Position numbers and translations under genes: made by a program. The notes under the pieces were generated by a model. The model was not told where the DNA came from and did no database searches. It saw nothing but the letters and a program-made list of their open reading frames with translations. 64,000 nt of DNA, taken from the NCBI RefSeq assembly GCF_003573695.1, contig NW_020650970.1, positions 506,665-570,664 on the forward strand, given 5' to 3'. This document shows, in pieces, positions 1-10,012 of this stretch (within the stretch, counting starts at the first letter, position 1; every line of letters starts with the position of its first letter). This DNA comes from Papaver somniferum. Lineage: Eukaryota; Streptophyta; Magnoliopsida; Ranunculales; Papaveraceae.

Positions 1-652
1 TCTTGCACTTGTGCTGCTGCTGCTGCATTGCCTTCTCTGCTGCTGCATTGCCTTTGCTTTCCCTTGTGCTGCTGCCACTTCTTCTCCTGCTAAGCCAAGT
101 CCTACTCCTGCAGCCAAGCAAAGGCCAATCCAACTGAGCCCAAAGCTCAGCTCATTCCAAAAATCTAAGGCCCAGTCCACAGTTACTAAGCCCAGATTTG
201 AACCAAAGTTGAAGCCCAGTTCATTAAAATCAAAGCCCAATTCAGTCAACTGTGAGCTTAACCAAAGCCCAGTTGTTTCAGACCAAAGCCCAAATTTATT
301 AAGGCCCAATCCAATCCAGGCTTAATCAAAAGCCTAAGTTTAAGGCCAAAGCCCATTTGCACTTCAAAGACCAAACTGAGCCCAAGCTCAGTTCATTTTA
401 TTGTTATCAAACCCAAGTACTCAAAGCCCAATTTAAGCCAAAAGGCTTCATAGCCCAATAGCAATTTAGGAACCCAATAGCTAAAACACTTCCAAAACAC
501 ACCCGATCTCTGTGGATCGACCCGTACTTGCACGAGCTACAACTGACGACCGTGCACTTGCGGTATTACTGTAGCCCCCGTTTCATTGCGCTCATTTTTA
601 TACACCCTTTCAAGGCCTGCCAAGTTTTTGGCGCCGCTGCCGGGGACTAACA
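1..652 (+). mobile_element. G1 gypsy element: 5' LTR, 3' part only
   Basis: These bases repeat the end of the LTR at 4411-6962 almost base for base: the TGC-rich stretch, the run of AAGCCCA motifs, and the tail before the primer site. The LTR therefore starts upstream of the window. The end is placed at the CA of ACTAACA just before the second primer-site copy; an alternative end is the CA at 622, before the first copy. The open frame at 11-325 is low-complexity LTR sequence and not a gene. Confidence 0.88.
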
Positions 653-676
653 AGTTTTTGGCGCCGCTGCCGGGGA
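629..676 (+). other. G1 primer-binding site, two tandem copies
   Basis: TGGCGCCGCTGCCGGGGA occurs at 629-646 and again at 659-676, in a 30-bp unit that also contains AGTTT and ACTAACA. It resembles the complement of the 3' end of plant tRNA-Asp, the primer class known for Athila-like elements, with one apparent difference from the Arabidopsis tRNA as I recall it. Copy two abuts internal sequence and is the natural functional site. Copy one appears absorbed into the LTR end. Confidence 0.8.
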
Positions 677-1322
677 TTGGTGCTGTGTTTTATCTGTGTT
701 TTTCTTAGCTATTTTGTATTTCATTTCATAGCATTTGCATCTGCATCTGCTTCATTTCATTTGCTGTTGGACCTGCTGATTCTGAACCTGTTTTTCCTCT
801 GCTGGGACGCCACCAAGGAAAAGAACCAAAACCCAACTGGGTTTTTGCAACAATATCAGAGCAGCTGGGCTGTGCTAAAAAGGTAAGCCTAAACCCATTC
901 ATTGAGAGAACCCAACCTGTGGGCTTCCAATTCTTTAATTGTGGGCTTGTAATAATTAACCCAATTTTTTGGGCTTTTTATTTTTATTTTGGGTTTGTAA
1001 TAATTTATTTTTGGGCTTGTTGTTTAATTTGTGGGCTTGTATTTATTTGTGTGGGCTTGTTTAAATTCTTCCATTGGACTTGTATTTTGGACTCTGGGTT
1101 TAAACCCAGCTGAGCTTATAACTGATTGTGGACTTGCTTCCACTCAAGAGTGGACCTCGAAACCAAAGTTTTAAAACAAACGTCGGGCCTTAACCAACTG
1201 GGCCAAATTAAACTTTCAAAATTAAAACTTGGATTTTCGTAGGCCGCAGCCTTCCATTTCATTAGAGGCTTGCACAGTGGGCTTGCTCCCATTTCAAAAA
1301 CCAAATTTTATTTTCTTCTTTT

Positions 1323-1365
<43 letters not shown>

Positions 1366-1504
1366 TCTTTGCTCCCATTTTAAACCAATTTTTTTATTTT
1401 ACTCCCATTTTAAACCAAATTTTCTTTTCAAAAATTTTCCCATAAAAAAAACCAAATTTTTAAAACCCATTAAAACCAAATAGTGGGCTTTGTGTCATTT
1501 CAAA
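677..1504 (+). other. G1 leader (5' UTR)
   Basis: This is non-coding leader between primer site and gag. It holds repeated GGGCTTGT/TGGGCTT motifs (about 915-1070) and a long A tract near 1328-1361. Small open frames here are composition artefacts. The G2 leader has the same GGGCTTGTAATAATT motif, which links the two elements. Confidence 0.6.
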
Positions 1505-2471
1505 ATGGACCAACCTCGTGCTCTCCATGAATACATGTATCCATCAGTAAAAATTCCATTATCATGTATTGTCTTACCTCAAACCAATAACCCTTTTAAA
1601 ATAAATGCAAACATGATACAAATACTTCCTATATTTCGAGGGTTCGATTCTGAGAACCCCTATACTCATGTAAGAGAGTTTGAACAAATTTGTCGGACTA
1701 TGCAACCTGATCATTTGTCCGAAGACTCTCTGAAATTGCGTTTGTTTACATTTTCTTTAAAAGAAAGGGCCAAAACATGGTTTTACGGTTTGAGACCACA
1801 ATCAATCACCACTTGGGAACAACTCACTAATCAATTTTTCCAAAAAATTTTTCCACACCATAGGACCATCGCTATTCGTCAAAATCAATTGTTTTGTCCA
1901 ATTGGATGAGGAAACTGTTTTTCACTATTTTGAACGTTTTAATGATTTGTTGAGTGAATGTCCGCACCATGGAATTGAGAAGTGGAGACTTGTCGTCATC
2001 CTCTATGAGGGACTAGACTTTAAATCTCGAACCATGGTTGAATCTATGTGTAATGGTGAGTTTATTGATAAATCTGTGGATGATGCATGGAATTTTTTAG
2101 CCGAGATTGCAGAAAAAACCCATCAATGGGAATCCGTTAGGGAAACAGGAACAACACCACATGATATGAGTCATCCTCATGAATTAGAGTTTTATTCTTG
2201 TAATAGCTCCGACCTTAGGATTGAAAATTATCCTAGATTGCAAAATGCCTATCATGATGATGATGATTATGATGTTATGTTAGAAGAACATGTCTATACT
2301 GAAAATGTTATGGAACCTTTGGGTTCAAATACATTAGGCTTCTCTGCCCCGACCTTAATGCATGATATTTCTTCTAGTATTCCATGTGATGTTTCCCCTG
2401 ATGTGCCGATACATGAAATAAATCTGTTGATGATGTTGATAATTCTGATTGTAATCTTGCCAATTGATTGA
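1505..2471 (+). pseudogene. gag: G1 gag (Athila/Tat-like), frameshifted
   Basis: Gag builds the virus-like particle that packages retrotransposon RNA. The start is chosen at 1505 because the product then begins MDQPRALHEYMYPS, parallel to MEEPRSLKDYMYPT in G2. Similarity to G2 gag runs through ENPYTHVREFE, the KERAKTWFYGL segment and GIEKWRLVVILYEGLD. One frameshift lies near 1886-1900, where the frame ending LFCPIG is replaced by the one starting DEETVFHYFERFN. After about 2150 the similarity stops and an acidic stretch (DDDDYDVMLEEH) follows. The CCHC knuckle found in G2 gag is absent. Known: this is a retrotransposon gag domain. Inferred: non-functional in cis. Confidence 0.85.
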
Positions 2472-3051
2472 TGATTGAGCATGATGTGACATGTGTAGAT
2501 GAGTTAGAAGATTTTGATTTGATTGATAATGATATGCCTATTCTCTACATAGTCACAATCTGTGGCCTTCCACCCAACCTAGATTTGGTTTGTACCTATT
2601 GTAAACCATTTTTCTGAAAATTCCTAATCTAGGATTGGAACTGTGTGCTTCCCAAGTCCTCTTGGACTATTTTGCTTCAAAATATAACACTTTTAAAGAG
2701 CCACAGTTGGAAATTGCATGTTTGCCCATCCCGAAAACAGTCCATTATGAGTTAGACCTTTTGAATCCTGAACCCTTAAAATTGTTAGATTTTGTGCTTA
2801 AAAGTAAACCTGTTGAAAAATTTAGGTTTAGGGGTAATATTCATTCGGTTTTTCACTTCATCCATTTTAAGTCCAATTTTAGTGTTTTGAAACTTCCTTT
2901 GTCTCTACACTTTTTCTTTTGGGTTGATCCTCAACTCTTTAGATTGTTAGTGTATGGTGAATTTTTTGTATATAATCCAGTAGTAAAATTTCTTAAAAAC
3001 CCTTTTGTTCCTTTTGTATATATTTTGCTAATCCAATATGATCTCGGCTGA
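2472..3051 (+). CDS. G1 ORF of unknown function in the pol position
   Basis: No protease, reverse transcriptase, RNase H or integrase motif is present between gag and the 3' UTR. Instead there is low-GC potentially coding DNA. The longest frame (2635-3051, 138 aa) starts MELCASQVLLDYFASKYNT and contains aromatic-rich segments (FHFIHFKSNFSVLKLP, LHFFFWVDPQLFRLLVYGEFF). The preceding 150 bases are open in another frame and encode CGLPPNLDLVCTYCKPFF, so one frameshift probably separates two parts of a single older ORF. I do not recognise the family. It may be a diverged gag C-terminal extension or an accessory ORF of a non-autonomous lineage. Confidence 0.35.
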
Positions 3052-4410
3052 AATATGTTGGATTTTTGCCTTGAATAACGGAGTTTTAATTCTGCTTTCG
3101 CCGAAATCGGGTATTCTCTCTCCTTTTACTCTACTCAGCATGTCCCTTTCCATATGTTGCATTTTAATTCTTTCCATATTTGAAACATTGAGGACAATGT
3201 TTAGTTTAGGTTTGGGGGTATAGAGTAGATGCCACGATAATATGCTATAATTAAAACGAACTCCTTCTTCTTTTTGAAAAAATTGAAAAATTCCAAAAAA
3301 AAAAAAAATCAAAATTCAAAAAATTAAAAAAATGAAAAAAAATCATAAAAATGGAGCTCATTTACCTTGAAATGTTGACTCTTGTGCAAATATGTATTTT
3401 ATTAGGAGTCTTAGTCTAGATATTTAGGCACCCTGATTCTAGCACAATTCACATAGTGATAAGAAATTTGCACGCGCACGATCTACCAATACATGTATGG
3501 CCTCGATCTTCAAGGTGTTGGATAGGAAGTTACGATTGCCAATCACTTTAGAATACTGAACGAAACTTGACTAGCTTGTTCTTTGGTTGGTTGGGATAGA
3601 AGGTGGAGGTTACATTAAGAAAACAACCATCGAATTTAACTGGGTGCATCAAAAAGGGCTACCTCTTGCAAAGTGTCATGTAATCTTTTGTTTCTTTTGT
3701 ATGTATCAAAAGTGTATCAGTTAAAAAAAAAAAAAAAAAAAAAAAATCGATGTATATTCAGAAAAAAAAATATCAAAAAAATACAAAAAAAAAATCAAGT
3801 ATTTATCAATTCCATCATCTCTTGTTCCAAAAATAAAAAGAGAATTGTCAATGTAAATAAGAGTCATGTAAAGATCTTTTGTTTTTGTAATAAGCAAGGA
3901 GGGTGTATGCCATTGATGTACAACGCGAGTAATTGTGAAATACCTCCAACTCATTCACAATTCTCGTAAAGTCCGGACAGCTAGCTAGATTTCGACCTCA
4001 GTTCTTAGCCTGAGAAACTATCTCTTGGTGATTAGTAGTCATGACTTCAGATCTTTCTTTACACATGTGTAGATACACTTTACACTCTTATCACATGTCT
4101 TTATTTGTTATCAGTGCTAGGATTGTGCCTTCGATAGCTAGATTGACATCTCCATTTTGCTGTGAGCTTAAACTGTTTTGCACATGTCACGTTTGATGGA
4201 ATATGAGCTTATATTTTGTCCTTAGGTTTTGTAGGCACACCTCTGGTAAACCTTCACGAGACTTCAACTCGTCCACTAGGGACACTTAGTGGTTTAAAAG
4301 GCTTAGTGCATACGCTAAATGCATTCGAGAGACCAGCGACAGTGGTATAGTTAGGATTTCCTTAGTTTTGTTTTACTTGAGGACAAGTAAAATTCAGGTT
4401 TGGGGGTATT
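3052..4410 (+). other. G1 3' UTR with polypurine tract
   Basis: This is a non-coding tail nearly identical to 54060-55441 of G2, including the shared A-rich tracts and the phrase GTTTAGGTTTGGGGGTATA. It ends in a polypurine-type tract (GGTTTGGGGGTATT, 4397-4410) directly before the LTR start TGATGAGTGCC; this would prime plus-strand synthesis. Long A tracts lie near 3296-3308 and 3722-3747. Open frames here are not credible genes. Confidence 0.75.
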
Positions 4411-5479
4411 TGATGAGTGCCAAATATTGTATATATTTATCCCTTTTTGTTGGCAATTTAACTCATCTTTTATGCATTAATTCTACATTTTATCCCATAT
4501 TCTGTATTTTCATTTGTTTTCAAGAATAAATATTTTTATTAATTAATTTTGCATTTTTAGGTAATAAATAAAGTTCGGATGAGTCGCGGAGCGAAAAGAG
4601 CGGAAAAGCAGTGAAAAGCCGGGAGAAATTACGCAAGGAAGCCGCGAAGAATGGTGCGCACAACCTCATTTTCTACACACAAAAGCGCCTCCGTTCTCAG
4701 CCATCAGATCAGTTCTCAGGAGCATCCGACGGTCGCTCCTTCATAGAGCATCAAAATCTGAAGTCTCTGCCAAGCACCACAGCGCTGAAATTCCAAGCCT
4801 TCAGATTAGATGGTAGTTGAATCCAACGGTCGCTCCCTTGCTGTGCATCAAAGTTTGATATCTCCGCCTTACACTACAACACCTAACCCCATCTAGAGCC
4901 GTTAACTTCGTTGTATCAAAAAATCTGACGGTCGCTACAAGCTTCACTTCACATCACCGTCCGATCTACCTACCATCTTCGCATCTCGCAGCTCAGAGTC
5001 ACAGAACATCAAGATTGGATGAAGCCGCCTCACACCCTAGCGACCGAACCCATCCACCTAACCAAACAACCCCCTTCTCTCCCAAACCATCGAGCCCTCT
5101 TCCATCACCTCCCCTCTGCAGCTCTGCAGAGGCCATGTCCACCACCTTCTCCACCTCTGCCACCAACTCACTGCCACCACCACACCTCCACCATCATCAC
5201 CCTATCACCCAACAACAAAACCCATCTCCCCCCTAGCCCTCTAGTTCCCTATCTCCTCACTTTTTCACGCTTCTCTGCCTGAAACCCTAGGCGTGAAAAA
5301 TTGATGAATTAGGTAACCTAGAGTTGCAATTAGAGCATGGGAATGAAGCAGGAGAGTCAGAGGAAGAATGGGTCGACGCATGGGGGAGAAATTGTGCCAT
5401 AAAATTAGGTAATTTGCAAAACCTAATTTCACTGATTTTGGGGGAAAATTGGGGAAAACCCTAATGATGTAATTGGGGG

Positions 5480-5487
5480 TATAAATA
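5480..5487 (+). promoter_or_regulatory. G1 LTR TATA box
   Basis: TATAAATA follows AATTGGGGG and precedes GACTATGGGTGTGG. G2 LTRs have the same GGGTGTGG context just after their own TATA-like ACTATAAATT (46646-46655), which supports a conserved Pol II promoter. Transcription start is inferred about 30 bases downstream. Confidence 0.6.
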
Positions 5488-6902
5488 GACTATGGGTGTG
5501 GTGTGAAAATTATGTTTGGACTAGCCTGCATCCAGAACTTTCAAGTTCTGTTAAATGTTCATGTTTCAGTTAAATGTGCTTGTAGTTGCTTTGTTCTGTT
5601 AATTTCTTGCTTTGTTCTGTTAAATGTTAAATGTTCTGTTAATTTCTTGCTTTGTCACTGTTAAATGTGCTTATGTTATTCACTGTTAATGTTAATGTGT
5701 TAAGTTTCAATTTCCTGCTTGTTTCCTGTTAATGTGCTAATGTCCTGTTTAGGTTTAGTTCATTGTTAGTTCAGTTAGTTATGTTCATGTTTGTTTATAT
5801 GTTAGACTCATTGTTTTGTCACTGTTAATGCCATGTTTAGCTTAGTGTTAAGTTTGTGATATCTGTTAAGTAATGGAGTGTTAGATTAAACTTTGCTGCA
5901 TAGTGTTAATTGAGTAGTGGGGAGAAACTAGTGCTCACTAGTGACAATGAGAAAGCTAGCTCTCTTCCCACTCTAAAAGAGTGCCTTAGTTTTGCTCCAT
6001 GTTAGCTTCACCATCTTCCCCTGCCTTAGGCTAATTGCCTTTGTGTCATTTTTGCTTTTGCTCATTGTTTTGTTGCTGTTTAGTTTTTCCATTGCTTTTG
6101 CTCTGTTGCTTCTCTTATTCCACCTGCCCTGCAACTCTCCTGTTTTGCTTTCCTTTCCATTGCTTGTGCATTCTGTTGCAGCTACTACTTGTGCTGCACT
6201 TGTGCTGCTGCCATCTCTTTCTCCAGCACTGCTGCTGTTGCTTCACCTGCAGTACTGCACTGCTTTTCCTTCTTCTTGCACTTGTGCTGCTGCTGCTGCA
6301 TTGCCTTCTCTGCTGCTGCATTGCCTTTGCTTTCCCTTGTGCTGCTGCCACTTCTTCTCCTGCTAAGCCAAGTCCTACTCCTGCAGCCAAGCAAAGGCCA
6401 ATCCAACTGAGCCCAAAGCTCAGCTCATTCCAAAAATCTAAGGCCCAGTCCACAGTTACTAAGCCCAGATTTGAACCAAAAGTTGAAGCCCAGTTCATTA
6501 AAAATCAAAGCCCAATTCAGTCAACTGTGAGCTTAACCAAAGCCCAGTTGTTTCAGACCAAAGCCCAAATTTATTAAGGCCCAATCCAATCCAGGCTTAA
6601 TCAAAAGCCTAAGTTTAAGGCCAAAGCCCATTTGCACTTCAAAAGACCAAACTGAGCCCAAGCTCAGTTCATTTTATTGTTATCAAACCCAATAGTACTC
6701 AAAGCCCAATTTAAGCCAAAAGGCTTCATAGCCCAATAGCAATTTAGGAACCCAAATAGCTAAAACACTTCCAAAACACACCCGATCTCTGTGGATCGAC
6801 CCGTACTTGCACGAGCTACAACTGACGACCGTGCACTTGCGATATTACTGTAGGCCCCCGTTTCATTGCGCTCATTTTTATACACCCTTTCAAGGCCTGC
6901 CA

Positions 6903-6962
6903 AGTTTTTGGCGCCGCTGCCGGGGACTAACAAGTTTTTGGCGCCGCTGCCGGGGACTAACA
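6903..6962 (+). repeat. Two tandem primer-site units inside the 3' LTR end
   Basis: The 30-bp unit (AGTTT + TGGCGCCGCTGCCGGGGA + ACTAACA) occurs twice in a row here, where a 3' LTR should contain no primer site. The flank after the final CA is TTTAG. This is the counterpart of the tandem copies at 623-676, but with ACTAACA closing both units. Confidence 0.85.
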
Positions 6963-7285
6963 TTTAGGTACGCATACCGGGTTTCTGAATTTTTTTATCG
7001 GAAACCTAGTATTTGGATTAAAAATTTATTATAGTGACTAGATACTTACCGATTTTGTGTGTAGTGTGGACCAAAATATGCCTTGACTGATCTCTGATTA
7101 ACAAAATTTGATTCTTGTCTCAGAAATCGATTAATGATTCGAAATTACTGATTTTGTTTACTAACCTCTGTTTCCTCAATCCCGTTTTTATTATAGACTC
7201 CCTATGAGAAATTAGATTGACCTTGTTATCCAAAAGTTAATATTTAGTCTAGACATGGGAAACTCAATTTGACATGTGTTTGTAT
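6963..7285. other. Flank of G1, no gene; possible copia LTR scrap
   Basis: The first bases contain GGTACGCATACCGGG, the same motif that is reiterated in the C1 LTRs (12560-12800 and 18690-18930). G1 may therefore have inserted into an old LTR of that family. Nothing else is recognisable. Confidence 0.35.
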
Positions 7286-7570
7286 GCCTTGAACCATATT
7301 TGGAGCTAGAAATGACACATTAGCTCCACCTTTGCGAATTTCTATGATATATCCTGCTAAATTTGTAGCTAGAACCACTTCGGACACTGAGGGTTCATTG
7401 TTCGTATTCCCTTAAACCACATTTGACGTTAGAAATAATACATGAGCTCCACCTTTACGAGTTTTTACGATATATCTTGCTAAATCTGTAAGTATAACCA
7501 CTTCAAACACTAAGGGTTCATGGTTCGTATTCCCTTAAACCACATTTGACGCTATAAGCGACACATGACC
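7286..7570 (+). repeat. Tandem repeat, period about 123 bp, 2.3 copies
   Basis: Units begin near 7286, 7409 and 7532 (third partial). Each starts CCTT(A/G)AACCA(C/T)ATTTG and contains AGCTCCACCTTT, GATATATC and AAGGGTTCAT-type words. The copies have drifted but stay in register. No coding potential was seen. Confidence 0.75.
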
Positions 7571-9870
7571 TATGGATAGTTGGATTCATTGTCCTTATGA
7601 AGTTTCCGACTTATAAATCAACTCCCCACCAGGTTTCTGAGTCATTTTTCTTCTCACAGATTTTAAGGAAGCTAAGGTATGATATCTGGGACAATTCAAA
7701 GTGCTTTTCGAGAAACAAAACAAGGATATACCAATTTTACAAACTAATCCGACTCGAAATTTGGTATATTATTTGATATTTACCAAATCTTTTTGAAAAT
7801 CTAGACTTCCAATTGGAATGATAACTTGATTTTTTTTTGAAATATCTGATATGTGACTCATAATTTTTCGTTATAAGTTCATTCTCGAAAACTCAGTAAT
7901 TATTATTTACTGATCCAAATTTTAAATTTCCCGATTCAGCGGTGTGAAACTTCGATAATGTTCTCATATGATTTAGTGTCCATTTTATACTTGTTTTAGC
8001 TATAATTCTTACATGTATTCTTGTTATTACTCTTGCTTTCTCTTATTTTTTCTATTAAATCATCCAAAAAAGGGATACATAGTTTTAAAAAGAGCTAAGA
8101 AGAGAAGTACTCCAAGTATCCAAGTGCCCAAGTCGAAGACAAGTGGAAGAAGTGCGACGAAAAGGAGAAAAAGTGCTCAGAAGCGAGAAACGAGCCAAAT
8201 GCTAAGATTAACTCATTCAAATTCATGATTCCTTATTACCATCTTGAAGAGAATTTAATTACGAAGAGAATGCAAAAAGAATAAGGTCATTCCGAGTTCG
8301 AACGCACAAGTTACCGGCAAAACAGAAATACGCAGAAAGCACAAATTTATCCAAGCAAACACAATTTCCTTGATCCGTATGAAAATCCCAAACGAAATCT
8401 GCACCATCCACAGGTTCCCATAATCTGTATGACCAAAGATTTGTTAACGTGGCTCTAGTTACTACCACACCTGTTTCTTTGCATTCACCAAACTTATCAA
8501 GTTCGTGAGAAACAACGAAATCCCAAAATTTCCCCCTACTTTTTTCCTCTCCCGGTCCAAAAATTCACCAAATTTCGTTTCCCCCCTAAATCTTCCGCCA
8601 GATCACTCTAAATTTTAGAATGGTTTCAAATCTCTTTTCTCTTTTATATATAATCTGGTCTCCAGACTTGATTTTATTTTTTTCTAGAAACTTATGGTTT
8701 ATTTCTCTGAAGTCTGTCTATCTTTAACATCAGTTCTCACCGTCGCTACCTATCTTAAGGTGATTTCGTGATATTTTTTTGTTTCAGTTTCATATCATCA
8801 ACCACAAAGGTTTTCTCCAAAGTCTGATGCGGTGTTGCTTCTTTTATTTTAAACTTAAAAATTGTTAATAACAAAAATGAAAACACAAATATGAGGGGGA
8901 CATAAAGTTAGAACTTCGCGTAGAAAAAAGCAAAAAAGAAAACCAAAACTGAAAATAAAAAGAGAAAGGATGGGAAAAATAAAGATTACGTCAACAAATT
9001 TATTAAATCAATTCACTTGAAAATTCTTTTTCAAGTACTTTCAAGTAAATTCCATATTTTAGTTTGTTTTTTTCTTTCTTAGCACCAAAAAAAAAAACAG
9101 ACTGAATACCATCATATAGGGGAGAGGGATATCTTCTACTACCGTGCTCTCATGTACCTTTGATCAAAATGTTGGATAATCTTCATATTCTTTATCCTCT
9201 GTAAGTATGAGATAGCTCCTTGTGAATCTTGTTAATGAGTACCATAATAAGCATTATAAAATACAACAGAAAATTAGAAATACATGCATAAGATGCTATG
9301 ATATACATTCATCTAAAAATATTGTTTCCTTTATAAACCTCTCGATTGCACCTATCTATCAAAACAAAAATTCTTGTTCCCTCACTCCACCCCAAGAAAA
9401 AAAAGCAAGCCTGCATGGACATTAATTCCTCAATTTGAGATTTGAAACGATTACAATACTGATTTTAGAGGTTACAACATATATTGAGTTTACAACATGT
9501 ACTGGATAATCAGACAGATAACAAAAAAGTCGTTCAACAACTTAAAAACATATATAATATGAAAAAGATATCCCACCATTCCCCACTGGTCTATATACTT
9601 CACTGGATATGTTTTTATGCTATTAGTTATTCCATTAATTCTTCTCCAAACAGGATCCATCGATTGTTTATCATTATGCCTTGGTTTTTCATTTTGATAG
9701 TGAGTACCTTTTATACTAATACGTAAAAAAACAATCTAATTGACGGAGGTTGCCAGGATGTCTTGGTTAGCAAGCAGCATAAGCGTTAATCAATAGTAAC
9801 AACGACTATATAGATGGTTTGGATCAGAAGTAACACATCCAAATTACATAACATAATTACTTACAATATG
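7571..9870. other. AT-rich intergenic stretch, no gene recognised
   Basis: I find no protein family, splice pattern or RNA gene. The longest frame of note (8013-8228, 71 aa) begins with a hydrophobic segment and ends lysine-rich; it resembles no family I know and lies in compositionally biased DNA. Short A tracts are common. The stretch may be decayed retrotransposon leader. Confidence 0.4.
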
Positions 9871-10012
9871 TTAGGATCCATGGATCCAACCATTTCTCAA
9901 GTGTTTTTCTAAAATCAAAATAAAACAAATGACATAGGTACAAAAGGATCCATAAATTCAACCATTTGTCAATGATTTTATCAAAATTATAATAACATAT
10001 GTAACATAAGTA
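9871..10012 (+). repeat. Short tandem duplication, period about 75 bp
   Basis: Two adjacent diverged copies begin AGGATCCAT, then (A/T)CAACCATTT(C/G)TCAA(G/T) and an AATAAAACAAATGACAT/AATAACATATGTAACAT segment. No coding function was seen. Confidence 0.6.

Larger units (their letters stand above)
4411..6962 (+). mobile_element. G1 gypsy element: 3' LTR (2.55 kb)
   Basis: It starts TGATGAGTGCCAAATATTG after the polypurine tract and ends ACTAACA. The first ~520 bases match the LTRs of G2 closely; beyond about 4935 the two families diverge, so U3 is shared and the R-U5 part is not. A TATA box lies at 5480-5487. The 3' part is TGC-rich (6180-6360), then dense in AAGCCCA/GGCCCA motifs. Two tandem primer-site units sit at the very end. 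Proline- and leucine-rich open frames inside are compositional. Confidence 0.88.

Noticed and set aside
5015..5282. Two overlapping proline/histidine-rich frames
   Set aside because: Overlapping frames in CCA/CAC-rich LTR sequence; no domain; not shared in frame with G2 LTRs.
6035..6577. 180-aa Leu/Cys/Ser-rich open frame with an apparent signal peptide
   Set aside because: It lies wholly in the G1 LTR, comes from TGC-type repeats and AAGCCCA motifs, and the same region is open in other frames and strands. Codon-like structure is compositional.
8013..8228. 71-aa frame with hydrophobic start and basic tail
   Set aside because: Lies in AT-rich non-genic DNA, no homologue recognised, no promoter or splice context; kept only as a remark in the spacer entry.
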